DNA of 64,000 nucleotides from Microbulbifer sp. SAOS-129_SWC (GTDB taxonomy: Bacteria > Pseudomonadota > Gammaproteobacteria > Pseudomonadales > Cellvibrionaceae). Position 1 is the first letter of the stretch. Every line of letters begins with the position of its first letter. The notes under the pieces are model-generated. The model made no database searches, was not told the DNA's origin, and saw only the letters and a program-made list of their open reading frames with translations. Position numbers and translations under genes: made by a program. Positions 49,807 through 59,429 of the stretch are shown piece by piece. Location: NCBI RefSeq assembly GCF_039696035.1, contig NZ_CP155567.1, positions 1,129,501-1,193,500 on the forward strand, given 5' to 3'.

Positions 49807-50274
49807 ATGGCAACGCCCCGGGACTACGGATTCATGCGCCGCGCGCTGGAACTGGCGGAGCTCGCCGCCGAGCGCGGCGAAGTGCCGGTGGGCGCGGTGC
49901 TGGTGCGCGACGGCCAGGTGATTGGCGAGGGCAGCAACCGCCCGATCGGCAATTGCGATCCCAGCGCCCACGCGGAGGTCGTCGCGCTGCGCCGCGCGGC
50001 GGAAAAGGCACAGAACTACCGCCTGCCGGACACTACCCTGTACGTCACCATCGAACCCTGCACCATGTGTTTCGGCGCGCTGGTGCACGCGCGGGTGGCG
50101 CGGCTGGTTTACGGTGCGACCGAGCCCCGCGCCGGCGTTGTGGAAAGTCAGCTGCAGCTGGGCGAGGCGGATTTCTTCAATCATCGCATCGCGGTCGAAA
50201 GCGGGGTGATGGCAGACGAGGCGGCGAAACTGGTGCGGGAGTTTTTCCGCGGGCGGCGCCGCGCGGAGGGCTGA
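49807..50274 (+). CDS. tadA: tRNA(Arg) adenosine-34 deaminase
   Basis: A 155-residue zinc deaminase that converts A34 to inosine in tRNA-Arg(ACG). The active site is complete: His55 and Glu57 in HAE, Cys85 and Cys88 in PCTMC. Length and start (DYGFMRRALELAE) are normal. It overlaps the next gene by one base, so the channel gene is likely translated from the same mRNA. Confidence 0.95.
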   Translation: MATPRDYGFMRRALELAELAAERGEVPVGAVLVRDGQVIGEGSNRPIGNCDPSAHAEVVALRRAAEKAQNYRLPDTTLYVTIEPCTMCFGALVHARVARLVYGATEPRAGVVESQLQLGEADFFNHRIAVESGVMADEAAKLVREFFRGRRRAEG

Positions 50275-50693
50275 TGCTGGTCGCATTCGTGCTCAACAGT
50301 TTTCTGGTGGCGGCGGTGGTGGTGATTCACCACGAAGTGCTGAACAGCCTGTTCATTGTCGGCCAGAAGCTGTCGGTGCGGCGCAATCTGGCCGTGCTGA
50401 TCGGGGTGTTCGGCGCGCTGTTCGCGCACGTCGCGGAGATCTGGCTGTTCGCGCTGGGTTATTTCTTTATGGTGCGCTCGAATTATTTCGAGACCCTGGC
50501 CGGCAATTTCAGCGGTAGCCTGACCGACTGTGCCTACTTCTCCTTTACCACCTACACCTCGCTGGGTTTTGGCGATGTGGTGCCCCACGGCCACCTGCGT
50601 TTTACCGCCGGGCTGGAGGCGCTGACCGGACTGGTCATGATCACCTGGACCGCCTCTTTCATGTTCCTGAAGATGCAACGCTACTGGCGCTGA
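50274..50693 (+). CDS. Small two-helix potassium-channel-like protein
   Basis: A 139-residue membrane protein with an N-terminal helix, a second helix (about 45-70), a pore loop and a last helix. The sequence FTTYTSLGFGDVVP matches the selectivity filter region of Ion_trans_2-type channels (TxGYGD, here SLGFGD). No regulatory domain follows. Four copies would be needed for a pore. It is coupled to tadA by a one-base overlap, with no evident functional link. Confidence 0.78.
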   Translation: MLVAFVLNSFLVAAVVVIHHEVLNSLFIVGQKLSVRRNLAVLIGVFGALFAHVAEIWLFALGYFFMVRSNYFETLAGNFSGSLTDCAYFSFTTYTSLGFGDVVPHGHLRFTAGLEALTGLVMITWTASFMFLKMQRYWR

Positions 50694-50773
50694 CGCGTGT
50701 TAGACTGCCTCACGCGCAGGGGCTGGCCCGCTGCGCAAACCAGACAGTAAAGCCGGGCGGCAGTGGAATTGGT

Positions 50774-51973
50774 ATGAAGCGTGAATTTTTACGGATGGCG
50801 GTCATCCTCGGTCTGTTGAGCTGCGTCGGTCCCTTTGCCATCGATATGTACCTGCCGGCGCTGCCGGTCCTCGCGGCCGATTTCGGCGCACCGGTGGATG
50901 CGGCGCAATACACGCTGATGTCGTTCTTTATCGCCTTCGGCGTCTGCCAGCTGTTCTACGGCCCGGCCGCGGATATGTTCGGGCGCAAGCCGCCGCTGTA
51001 TTTCGGCCTGACCCTGTTTGCCCTTGCTTCACTGGGCTGTGCCTTTGCCCCGTCGATCGAGTGGTTAATCGGTCTGCGTTTCGTACAGGGCGTCGGCGCG
51101 GCCGCGGTGATGTCGATCCCGCGCGCGATTATCCGCGATCGCTACACCGGCACCGCGGCCACGCGGCTGATGACCACGGTGATGCTGGTGATCTCCATTT
51201 CGCCGATGCTGGCGCCGCTGGCGGGCAGCGCGCTGATCGGCCCTTTCGGCTGGCCATCGGTATTTATCGTGGTGGCGCTGGCCACCCTGGTCAGCCTGCT
51301 GCTGACGGGGTTCGGCCTGCCGGAGACGCTGGCGCCGGCCGAGCGGGTGCCGTTTGAATTCGGTGCCATGCGCAGGGCGTTCACCACACTGGTGAAGGAT
51401 CCCGCGTTTATGGGACTGACACTGATCGGCGGCCTGGGTATGTCCAGTTTCTTCGCCTTCCTGTCCACGGCCTCGTTTCTTTACACCGACCACTACGGCC
51501 TGACCCCGACGCAGTTCAGCCTCGCTTTCGCGCTGAATGCGCTGGGCTTTTTCACTGCCAGCCAGTTTGCTGCCAACCTCGGCGAGCGTTTCGGCTCCGC
51601 CACTGTGGTGCGCTGGGCGGTCAAGGGCTTCGCTGTCAGCGCCGGCGTGATGTGGGCGCTGTTTGCCGCCGGCTTCGACAGCTTCGCGCTGTTGGTGGGT
51701 ATGCTGCTGCTGAGCAATGCATTTCTCGGCCTGGTGGTACCTACATCCATGGTGCTGTCGCTGGACAACCACGGTCCCATCGCCGGTACTGCCGCGGCAC
51801 TGGGCGGCGCCCTGCAAATGCTGCAGGGCGCGGTGGCGATTGTCATCGTCAGCCTGGTGTTCGACGGCACACCGCTGCCGCTGGTGGGGACTATTGCGGC
51901 CTGTGGCGTGTTGGCGCTGGGGCTCGCGCTATTGACTCTGCGCGGGCAGGTGCGGGTCGCCGCCCTTCAGTAG
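50774..51973 (+). CDS. Bcr/CflA-type drug-resistance MFS transporter (second copy)
   Basis: A 399-residue twelve-helix major facilitator. The start VGPFAIDMYLPALPVLAADF and the loop YGPAADMFGRKPPLYFGL are Bcr/CflA hallmarks. It resembles the transporter at 7281-8453 only at family level. A drug or small-molecule proton antiporter is likely. No regulator is adjacent. Confidence 0.88.
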   Translation: MKREFLRMAVILGLLSCVGPFAIDMYLPALPVLAADFGAPVDAAQYTLMSFFIAFGVCQLFYGPAADMFGRKPPLYFGLTLFALASLGCAFAPSIEWLIGLRFVQGVGAAAVMSIPRAIIRDRYTGTAATRLMTTVMLVISISPMLAPLAGSALIGPFGWPSVFIVVALATLVSLLLTGFGLPETLAPAERVPFEFGAMRRAFTTLVKDPAFMGLTLIGGLGMSSFFAFLSTASFLYTDHYGLTPTQFSLAFALNALGFFTASQFAANLGERFGSATVVRWAVKGFAVSAGVMWALFAAGFDSFALLVGMLLLSNAFLGLVVPTSMVLSLDNHGPIAGTAAALGGALQMLQGAVAIVIVSLVFDGTPLPLVGTIAACGVLALGLALLTLRGQVRVAALQ

Positions 51974-52060
51974 ATGTGACCTGTACATGCAGGGGATGGT
52001 TACGGTCATTGAATCGGCGATGCGCTGATCGGGTTTGAGAAAACCGCGGAGGAAAACGCC

Positions 52061-52708
52061 ATGTGCAGCGTTTTTGATCTGGACGACCACGCCGGTATCG
52101 AGCGCTTTCTGGATACCTATGGTGTGCACCACCCGCAGCGCCTGATCTTCGGCCGTCGCCGTCGGCCGACACAGCAGGTGTCGATCATCACCGCCCGGCA
52201 TGGCACCCCGGAAGTGGAAAATGCTATCTGGCACCTGTACCTGCAGCGCGTCGGCGATGGCTGGAAACCCCACCGCAAATACTGGTCGATCAACAGCAAC
52301 TGGAAGAAGCTCGGGCAGCGTCCGGAGTACCGCAAGTCGCGCTGCCTGATTCCGGCCACCGCCTGGGTCGAGAGTCAGCATGGCGACAATCCGGTGGAGT
52401 TCAGTTTCGGCGCGCCGTTTTTCTTCTGTGGTCTGTATAAAACCTGGGGCGATCTGCTCAGCTGCGCAATCATTACCCTCGACGCCCACCCGGCAACCAG
52501 AAAATTTCACGAGAAATCCTTCCCGATGATTGCGCCGGCGGATGGGGAGTTTGTGCGGCAGTGGTTGGCGGGAGGCGAGGGTACAGACGTATTTGAACCC
52601 TACCTGCATCCGCATATCGAGTACGACGGGCACCCGCTGGCGGCGCAGCCGCTGGTGCGCGCTACCTCGACGGAATACGCGGGGATCAAGTCAACGGTTA
52701 TGTCTTGA
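52061..52708 (+). CDS. SRAP-domain protein (YedK/HMCES-like), divergent
   Basis: A 215-residue protein of the SRAP family, which forms covalent crosslinks with abasic sites in single-stranded DNA. Expected active residues can be aligned: Cys2 directly after the initiator Met, the Asn in YWSINSNW, Glu in CLIPATAWVES and His in KFHEKSFPMI. However the usual NARSET, GFYEW and HxRMP motifs are changed, so this is a divergent member. GAGGAAA lies upstream of the ATG. It is not next to an SOS operon. Confidence 0.75.
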   Translation: MCSVFDLDDHAGIERFLDTYGVHHPQRLIFGRRRRPTQQVSIITARHGTPEVENAIWHLYLQRVGDGWKPHRKYWSINSNWKKLGQRPEYRKSRCLIPATAWVESQHGDNPVEFSFGAPFFFCGLYKTWGDLLSCAIITLDAHPATRKFHEKSFPMIAPADGEFVRQWLAGGEGTDVFEPYLHPHIEYDGHPLAAQPLVRATSTEYAGIKSTVMS

Positions 52709-52735
52709 TAGTGTTGTCCTGATGGTGTCGCTAAC

Positions 52736-52760
52736 CGAACCGGGTTCCGGTCTCGCCGGC
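52736..52760. repeat. 25-bp repeat near tRNA-Leu, copy A
   Basis: This stretch, with core CCGGTCTCGCCG preceded by CGAACCGGG, matches 52897-52921 at 22 of 25 bases in the same orientation. Confidence 0.6.
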
Positions 52761-52896
52761 TGCGGCACTAAAGAAAAAGAATCTTGGTATGTGGATAGGG
52801 CGGTGTTTTTCAACCGGCCGGACTGATCGCGTCGGCGGTGCCGGTGCGCCCCTACGGGCGCCGCGTTGCGGCGTCCTAACCGCGGGCGCGGTTAGT

Positions 52897-52921
52897 CGAA
52901 CCGAGTACCGGTCTCGCCGAC
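52897..52921. repeat. 25-bp repeat near tRNA-Leu, copy B
   Basis: Second copy of the same repeat, between the palindrome CTAACCGCGGGCGCGGTTAG (52876-52895 region) and the tRNA terminator. Confidence 0.6.
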
Positions 52922-52930
52922 GTCCGGCGC

Positions 52931-52972
52931 CAAACAAAAAAAGGCCCGCATTTGCGGGCCTTTTTTTGTTTG
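52931..52972. terminator. Bidirectional intrinsic terminator after tRNA-Leu
   Basis: The stem AAGGCCCGCA/TGCGGGCCTT is flanked by runs of A and T on both sides, so it can act in both directions. It directly follows the tRNA on the minus strand. Confidence 0.92.
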
Positions 52973-53057
52973 GTACCAGAGGCCGGACTCGAACCGGCAC
53001 GCTTTTTACGGCGGGGGATTTTGAATCCCCTGTGTCTACCAATTTCACCACTCTGGC
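52971..53057 (-). tRNA. tRNA-Leu (anticodon CAA)
   Basis: The 87-base minus-strand sequence folds as a type II tRNA. It starts GCCAGAG and ends CTCTGGT-A-CCA with the CCA encoded. The anticodon arm GGGGA-TTCAAAA-TCCCC places CAA at positions 34-36, and the T arm contains GGTTCGAGTCC. The variable arm is long (type II), with GCCG...CGTGCCGG following the anticodon stem as in leucine tRNAs. Confidence 0.96.
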
Positions 53058-53111
53058 AGCGGCGCGAGGCGGTGATCGTTCCCGTATTGGGGTGCCTCGG
53101 CGAGGGGGACG

Positions 53112-53139
53112 ATTATAGCGATGGGTTCGGGGTGGTCAA
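53112..53139 (-). promoter_or_regulatory. Promoter of tRNA-Leu
   Basis: On the minus strand TTGACC (53139-53134) and a perfect TATAAT (53117-53112) are separated by 16 bases. The C-rich segment just after the -10 resembles the GC discriminator of stringently controlled stable-RNA promoters. Confidence 0.8.
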
Positions 53140-53224
53140 CCGGATTTGGCGCGGGGGCGGCTTTCCGGTAATCTTCGCGGCCACTTTATGACCACCCTTA
53201 TTTACCACCACCTAGACTGAAGCC

Positions 53225-54289
53225 ATGCGCCGCCAGGATTTCCATTTCGACCTGCCCGATGAACTGATCGCCCGCGCGCCCGCCGAGGAGCGCCGCGGCA
53301 GCCGCCTGTTGTGCCTGGACGGGCCCAGCGGCGCGCTGGAACACCGCCAGTTCGCCGAACTGGCGGACCTGCTGGAGCCCGGTGACCTGCTGGTATTCAA
53401 CGACACCCGGGTGATCCCGGCGCGCCTGTTCGGGCGCAAGGCCAGCGGCGGCAAGCTGGAGATACTGATCGAGCGGGTGCTGGACGAGCATTCTGCGCTG
53501 GCGCATATCCGCGCGAGCAAGTCGCCCAAGCCGGGCTCGACAATCCTGTTGGAGGACGATACGGCGCTGGAAATGGTGGCGCGCCACGATGCATTGTTCG
53601 AGCTGCGTTTCCCGCCCGCGGGGGTGTTGCCGGTGCTGGAGCGCCTCGGGCATATGCCGCTGCCGCCGTATATCGACCGCCCGGATGAAGATTCTGACCG
53701 GGAGCGCTACCAGACGGTCTACAACCGCCATGCCGGTGCGGTGGCGGCGCCGACGGCGGGCCTGCACTTTGACGAGGCCATGCTGGATGCGCTGCGCGGC
53801 AAGGGCGTGGAGACCGCATTCGTGACCCTGCATGTGGGCGCGGGCACCTTCCAGCCGGTGCGGGTGGACGATATTTTCGAGCACCAGATGCACAGCGAGG
53901 TGCTGCACGTACCGGAATCCGTATGCCGGGCGGTGGCCGATTGCCGCGCCCGCGGCGGCCGCGTGATTGCCGTGGGTACCACCAGTGTGCGGGCCCTGGA
54001 GAGCGCAGCCGCGATGGCGGAGAGCGCCGGCCTGCCCACGGGCGAGCTGGCGCCGGCCACCGGTGAGACCGATATCTTTATCTATCCTGGCTACCGCTTC
54101 CGGGTGGTGGACCGGCTGATCACCAACTTCCACCTGCCGGAATCGACACTGATGATGCTGGTCAGCGCCTTTGCCGGTTACGAACAGACGATGAATGCCT
54201 ACCGCGCGGCGGTCGCGCAGAAATACCGTTTCTTCAGTTACGGTGATGCGATGCTGATCACGCGCAATCCCGAGGTCAGCGCTTGGTGA
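53225..54289 (+). CDS. queA: S-adenosylmethionine:tRNA ribosyltransferase-isomerase
   Basis: QueA makes epoxyqueuosine from 7-aminomethyl-7-deazaguanine in tRNA using SAM. The 354-residue protein starts [28 protein letters not shown] and has [25 protein letters not shown] and [14 protein letters not shown], all family hallmarks. It precedes tgt, the enzyme acting one step earlier. Confidence 0.97.
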   Translation: MRRQDFHFDLPDELIARAPAEERRGSRLLCLDGPSGALEHRQFAELADLLEPGDLLVFNDTRVIPARLFGRKASGGKLEILIERVLDEHSALAHIRASKSPKPGSTILLEDDTALEMVARHDALFELRFPPAGVLPVLERLGHMPLPPYIDRPDEDSDRERYQTVYNRHAGAVAAPTAGLHFDEAMLDALRGKGVETAFVTLHVGAGTFQPVRVDDIFEHQMHSEVLHVPESVCRAVADCRARGGRVIAVGTTSVRALESAAAMAESAGLPTGELAPATGETDIFIYPGYRFRVVDRLITNFHLPESTLMMLVSAFAGYEQTMNAYRAAVAQKYRFFSYGDAMLITRNPEVSAW

Positions 54290-54386
54290 TGAACATTGGA
54301 TACGGTCTTCGCTGCCGTGGCCGGGCTCCGAAACACGAGACTAGACGGGAGCCTGTGGCGCCCCTGCTGCCGGGCCTTCGCATTAA

Positions 54387-55574
<1,188 letters not shown>

Positions 55575-55600
55575 GGCGCCCCGGGGGAGCGGCGGCGCGA

Positions 55601-55629
55601 TTTGTACCGCGGCCCTATCCCCGTATAAT
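55601..55629 (+). promoter_or_regulatory. Candidate promoter for secDF
   Basis: A perfect TATAAT (55624-55629) has TTTGTA 17 bases upstream (55601-55606). It lies 50 bases after tgt and would give a leader of about 260 bases before secD. Confidence 0.6.
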
Positions 55630-55721
55630 CGGCCCCCGATTCGATCGCGGGGGCTGCCTTGCAAATTGCCGCCTGTGCCCGCATATCCACCGTTTGCCGC
55701 AATCCGCTTGCGGCCCAGGGA

Positions 55722-55898
55722 ATGATCCGCCGGTCGGTACCCAGGTACCGGCGGCGCGCACTTTTGTTGCTGGCGACTGTCAGACAGGCACGAATACGCG
55801 CCGCAACGCGACAGATCGAGGGGTTCGGGAAGAATTCATCGGTCGACAAGAATAGTGATAGGCCCCCGGGGCCAGAAACAACAATGAGAGCAGCATGA
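55722..55898 (+). CDS. Possible secD leader peptide (58 residues)
   Basis: This small frame starts at ATG 55722 after AGGG and ends with TGA overlapping the secD ATG. The product is basic at the start (MIRRSVPRYRRR), has a short hydrophobic stretch (ALLLLATV), and near the end contains DRPPGPETTMRAA. A proline-rich stall-like sequence just before secD recalls arrest peptides that regulate secretion genes (SecM, VemP, and the RAPP/RAPG-type peptides upstream of secDF in other groups). None of this proves translation, and a chance frame in high-GC DNA remains possible. Confidence 0.3.
   Translation: MIRRSVPRYRRRALLLLATVRQARIRAATRQIEGFGKNSSVDKNSDRPPGPETTMRAA
55729..55756 (+). promoter_or_regulatory. 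Hairpin in the secD leader region
   Basis: CGCCGGTCGGTACC and GGTACCGGCGGCG pair around a 1-2 base loop with a small bulge, followed by CTTTTGTT. It could pause or end transcription ahead of secD. Confidence 0.4.
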
Positions 55899-57763
55899 AT
55901 CGCTACCCCCTCTGGAAGTACCTCCTGATTCTCGCCATTGCGGCCCTCGGCTTTATCTACGCCGCCCCCAACCTGTACGCGCCGGATCCGGCGGTGCAGA
56001 TCTCCGGCCAGTCCAGTGACCGGAAGCTGGATCAGAGCGTCCTCGACAAGGCCGAAAAGGCGCTGAATGACGCCGGTATCCAGTACTTTGGTGGCGAAGT
56101 GAGCGGCAAGTCGATCCTGATACGGCTGAAATCCATCGAGGAGCAGCTGCCGGCCAAGCGCACCATTCAGGACGCGCTGGGCAACCGCAACTATGTTGTG
56201 GCGCTGAACCTGGCCTCCACCACGCCGGAGTGGCTCAGCAAGCTGGGCGCCAGCCCGATGAAACTGGGTCTGGACCTGGCCGGTGGTGTGCACTTCCTGA
56301 TGGAGGTGGATACCGATTCGATCATCAAAACCAACCTGGAGAGTTACACCCAGGACGTGAAATCCAAGCTGCGCGCGGCCAAGGCACGCTACCGCAGCGT
56401 CGAACTGGTCAATGACCGCGAGATCGTCGCCCATTTCCGCAGCGACGAGCTGCGCAACAAGGGCATGTCAGCGCTGCGCAGCAACTTCCCGCAGATGCAG
56501 TTCACCGAGTCGGGCAGCGGCAATAACCTGGCCATTCACGCCACCCTGACCAAGCCGGAAATCAAGAAGCTGCAGGACTACGCGGTGAGCCAGAACCTCA
56601 CCACGCTGCGCAACCGGGTCAACGAACTGGGCGTGGCCGAGCCGATCGTGCAGCGCCAGGGCCGCAACCGCATCGTGGTGGAGCTGCCCGGTGTGCAGGA
56701 CACCGCTGAAGCCAAGCGCATCATCGGCAAGACTGCCAACCTGGAATTCCGTATGGAGGCCAAGCAAGACGCGCTGGTGACCAACAAGGAATACTTCGAG
56801 TACCGCAACCCGCAGCAGCGTGCGGCCTACGGTGGTGCCTGGCTGGAACGCAAGGTGATCATCAAGGGTGACCGCGTGACCAATGCGCGGGTCGGTTACG
56901 ACCGCCAGACCGGTTATCCACAGGTCAACATCACCCTGGATTCCCGTGGCGGCGAGCAGATGCATCGCGCCACCTGGAAGAATGTCGGCCGCCGTATGGG
57001 CACCCTGTTCATCGAGAGCCGCTTCGAGCCCAAGACCATTGTCGATGCCGACGGCAACAAGACCGTGGTGCAGAAGCGCGTCGACGACAAGAAAATCATC
57101 AGCCTGGCAACCGTGCAGAGTGCGCTGGGCAAACAGTTCCGCGTGACCGGCCTGGAGCCGGGTGAGGCTCAGGACCTGGCGCTGCTGTTGCGCGCCGGCG
57201 CCCTGGCTGCGCCCATGTACTTCGTCGAGGAGCGGGTGATTGGCCCGTCCCTGGGGGCGGACAACATCGACGTGGGCATCATGTCGGTGAAAATCGGCCT
57301 GGCGGCGGTGGTGGTCTGTATGCTGCTGCTGTACCGCGCCTTTGGTCTCGCGGCCAATATCGCGCTGGGTATCAATATGGTGCTGCTGGTGGCGGTGATG
57401 TCGATTATCGGCGCCACACTGACCCTGCCGGGTATTGCCGGTATGGTGTTGACCATCGGTATGGCGGTGGATGCCAACGTGCTGATCTTCTCGCGAATAC
57501 GGGAAGAACTCCGCAACGGCATGCCGCCCCAGTCGGCGATCAGTACCGGCTTCGACAACGCCTATAGCGCTATTGTGGATGCCAACATCACCACGCTGAT
57601 CGTTGCGGTAATCCTGTATGCCATCGGCTCCGGCCCGGTACAGGGCTTCGCGGTGACCCTGTCTATCGGCATCCTGACCTCCATGTTCAGTGCCATCATG
57701 GGTACCCGTGCACTGATCAACTTGTTCTACGGCGGTCGCCGTGTGCAGAAACTTTGGATATAA
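55895..57763 (+). CDS. secD: Protein translocase subunit SecD
   Basis: SecD with SecF uses the proton gradient to drive late steps of protein export. The 622-residue protein has one N-terminal helix (about 8-26), a large periplasmic region with LGLDLAGGVHFLMEVD, and five C-terminal helices with GMAVDANVLIFSRIREELRNG. Length is as in E. coli. yajC, normally between tgt and secD, is absent here. Confidence 0.97.
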   Translation: MNRYPLWKYLLILAIAALGFIYAAPNLYAPDPAVQISGQSSDRKLDQSVLDKAEKALNDAGIQYFGGEVSGKSILIRLKSIEEQLPAKRTIQDALGNRNYVVALNLASTTPEWLSKLGASPMKLGLDLAGGVHFLMEVDTDSIIKTNLESYTQDVKSKLRAAKARYRSVELVNDREIVAHFRSDELRNKGMSALRSNFPQMQFTESGSGNNLAIHATLTKPEIKKLQDYAVSQNLTTLRNRVNELGVAEPIVQRQGRNRIVVELPGVQDTAEAKRIIGKTANLEFRMEAKQDALVTNKEYFEYRNPQQRAAYGGAWLERKVIIKGDRVTNARVGYDRQTGYPQVNITLDSRGGEQMHRATWKNVGRRMGTLFIESRFEPKTIVDADGNKTVVQKRVDDKKIISLATVQSALGKQFRVTGLEPGEAQDLALLLRAGALAAPMYFVEERVIGPSLGADNIDVGIMSVKIGLAAVVVCMLLLYRAFGLAANIALGINMVLLVAVMSIIGATLTLPGIAGMVLTIGMAVDANVLIFSRIREELRNGMPPQSAISTGFDNAYSAIVDANITTLIVAVILYAIGSGPVQGFAVTLSIGILTSMFSAIMGTRALINLFYGGRRVQKLWI

Positions 57764-57787
57764 GCGCTGGAATTTAAGGGGACTGCA

Positions 57788-58789
57788 ATGAAAGAGACCA
57801 AAGTAGAAAACGGCAAGATCACCGAATACATGGGCCGGCGCGTGTATGACTTCATGCGCTGGCGCAAAGTGGCCGCGGCGGTGTCCATTACGCTGGTGAT
57901 CGGATCCATCATCGCGCTGGCGATGAACGGCCTGAAGCTGGGCCTGGACTTTACCGGTGGCACCCAGATCGAGGTGGCCTACCAGCAGGCGCCGCAGCTG
58001 GAAACCGTACGCGGCCAGCTGGATAAAGCCGGTTACGCCGGAGCCTCGGTGGTGCGCTTCGGCGCCGACAACGAGTTGCTGGTCAAGCTGCCGCCGAAGG
58101 TGACCGAGGCGCAGACCAAGCAGAGCGCCCGCGACGAAAAAGCGACCCAGTCCATCGGTGACAAGGTGGTGGCGGTGCTGAGCGAGGGCAGCGACAGCAA
58201 GGTGGAGCTGCGCCGGGTGGAGATGGTTGGTCCGCAGGTGGGTGACGAGCTGCGCGATGACGGCGGCCTCGGCATGCTGTTCGCACTGGCGGTGGTGATG
58301 GTCTACGTCGCGCTGCGCTTCCAGCTCAAGTTTGCCATCGGTGCAGTAGTGGCATTGATCCACGACGTGATCATCACTCTCGGCTTCTTCGCCTTCTTCC
58401 AGCTGGATTTCGATCTTACGGTACTGGCGGCGGTGCTGGCGGTGATCGGTTACTCGATCAACGACACCATCGTGGTCTACGACCGGGTGCGGGAGAATTT
58501 CCGCCGGGTGCGCAAGTCGGAGCCGGAGGAGATCATCAATATTTCCCTGAGCCAGACCCTCGGCCGTACCATCATGACTTCCTTCACCACGCTGCTGGTG
58601 CTGTGGGCACTGCAGTTCTTCGGCGGTGAGCTGATCCACAACTTCTCGCTGGCGCTGATCGTGGGTATCGTAGTGGGTACCTACTCCTCCATCTACGTGG
58701 CGGTGAACATGATCATGCTGTTGCGGGTCACCAAGGAAGACCTGATGCCGCCAGTCAAGGAGGGATCGGAACTGGATGAGATGCCCTGA
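57788..58789 (+). CDS. secF: Protein translocase subunit SecF
   Basis: The 333-residue partner of SecD. It has the typical LDFTGGTQIEVAY motif after helix 1 and IGYSINDTIVVYDRVRENFR in the last helices. It follows secD after 24 bases with AAGGGG before the ATG. The N-terminus has an added short hydrophilic segment. Confidence 0.97.
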   Translation: MKETKVENGKITEYMGRRVYDFMRWRKVAAAVSITLVIGSIIALAMNGLKLGLDFTGGTQIEVAYQQAPQLETVRGQLDKAGYAGASVVRFGADNELLVKLPPKVTEAQTKQSARDEKATQSIGDKVVAVLSEGSDSKVELRRVEMVGPQVGDELRDDGGLGMLFALAVVMVYVALRFQLKFAIGAVVALIHDVIITLGFFAFFQLDFDLTVLAAVLAVIGYSINDTIVVYDRVRENFRRVRKSEPEEIINISLSQTLGRTIMTSFTTLLVLWALQFFGGELIHNFSLALIVGIVVGTYSSIYVAVNMIMLLRVTKEDLMPPVKEGSELDEMP

Positions 58790-58800
58790 ATTCAGGGCAT
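58781..58800. repeat. 20-bp perfect palindrome over the secF stop
   Basis: ATGCCCTGAATTCAGGGCAT includes the secF stop codon. A second hairpin, CGCGGCAG-GGA-CTGCCGCG, follows at 58809-58827. Together they may end or protect the mRNA; there is no T-run. Confidence 0.6.
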
Positions 58801-58928
58801 TCGCCTATCGCGGCAGGGACTGCCGCGAGACGAGCGGCTCGAAAACGCGATTGATGCCCGGTTTGCTACGGGTGATTATCGCGGGTTCGGGCCGCTGTTG
58901 TATCTGCGGGATGTAATCCGGCAATCAC

Positions 58929-59123
58929 TCAGCTGCGCGGCTTTTTGCCGAGCGTGATGTGCTTGGGGCCAGAGGTGTTGGTCTGGCCGCTGACACCTTT
59001 CGGAACCTGCTGGATCTCGCCGCCGGCGGCGAGGAACGCCTGAACCTGCTCGTCAATACTTTCGCGGGTTTCCAGGCTGACAGGCTGCTTGCGCTTTGAA
59101 GCTGTGGATGCTTTTTTGGCCAC
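58929..59123 (-). CDS. Small basic conserved-looking protein of unknown function
   Basis: A 64-residue protein starting at GTG 59123 (AKKASTASKRKQPVSLETRE...). It has a Lys-rich start and the block AFLAAGGEIQQVPKGVSGQTN. The block looks like a conserved motif of small gammaproteobacterial proteins, but I cannot name it. An ATG at 59156 would add 11 residues, yet it lies in the -10 element TATAAT (59160-59155), so it is probably not the start. No strong ribosome binding site is seen. Confidence 0.5.
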   Translation of the reverse strand: MAKKASTASKRKQPVSLETRESIDEQVQAFLAAGGEIQQVPKGVSGQTNTSGPKHITLGKKPRS

Positions 59124-59154
59124 AATATTTATCCGGTTTCTACGTGAATCGCCC

Positions 59155-59160
59155 ATTATA
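59155..59160 (-). promoter_or_regulatory. -10 element of the small basic protein gene
   Basis: A perfect TATAAT on the minus strand just upstream of the GTG start. The expected -35 region reads TGATTT or GATTTT and is weak. Confidence 0.4.
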
Positions 59161-59429
59161 TCAACATTTGCGCAAAAAATCACCCGCTTGTTTGCAGGGT
59201 GTCCAATTTCCGCCGTAGATCGCTTCTTTTTACCCCAGATCCCGTCGATTCAGCTTCCGATCCCGCCCGGTACAGCGGTGGCTGCAGAGCCGTGTCCCCC
59301 GGCTGTGGAATACCGTCGAGAAGCTCCTGCGCTTTTGCCGGTCGAAGGTGGGGGAAGGGGGGCAGCCCGGCCGTGGCCGGCCGGGCGCCAGTGGGTCCGC
59401 GAGGACCCGCGCGGTAGTGTTACAGGGCG
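59161..59429. other. Non-coding spacer between the small gene and the depolymerase gene
   Basis: No gene is visible. It contains GC-rich self-complementary stretches (around 59365-59385) and the hairpin GGGTCC-GCGA-GGACCC at 59393-59408, which lies 22 bases after the depolymerase stop. Confidence 0.5.

Noticed and set aside
52731..53051. A 106-codon frame across tRNA-Leu
   Set aside because: It translates the tRNA and its terminator; spurious frames of this kind are common at tRNA genes.
56468..58639. A 723-codon minus-strand frame opposite secD and secF
   Set aside because: Antisense shadow, rich in His and Gln as expected from reverse-complemented codons.
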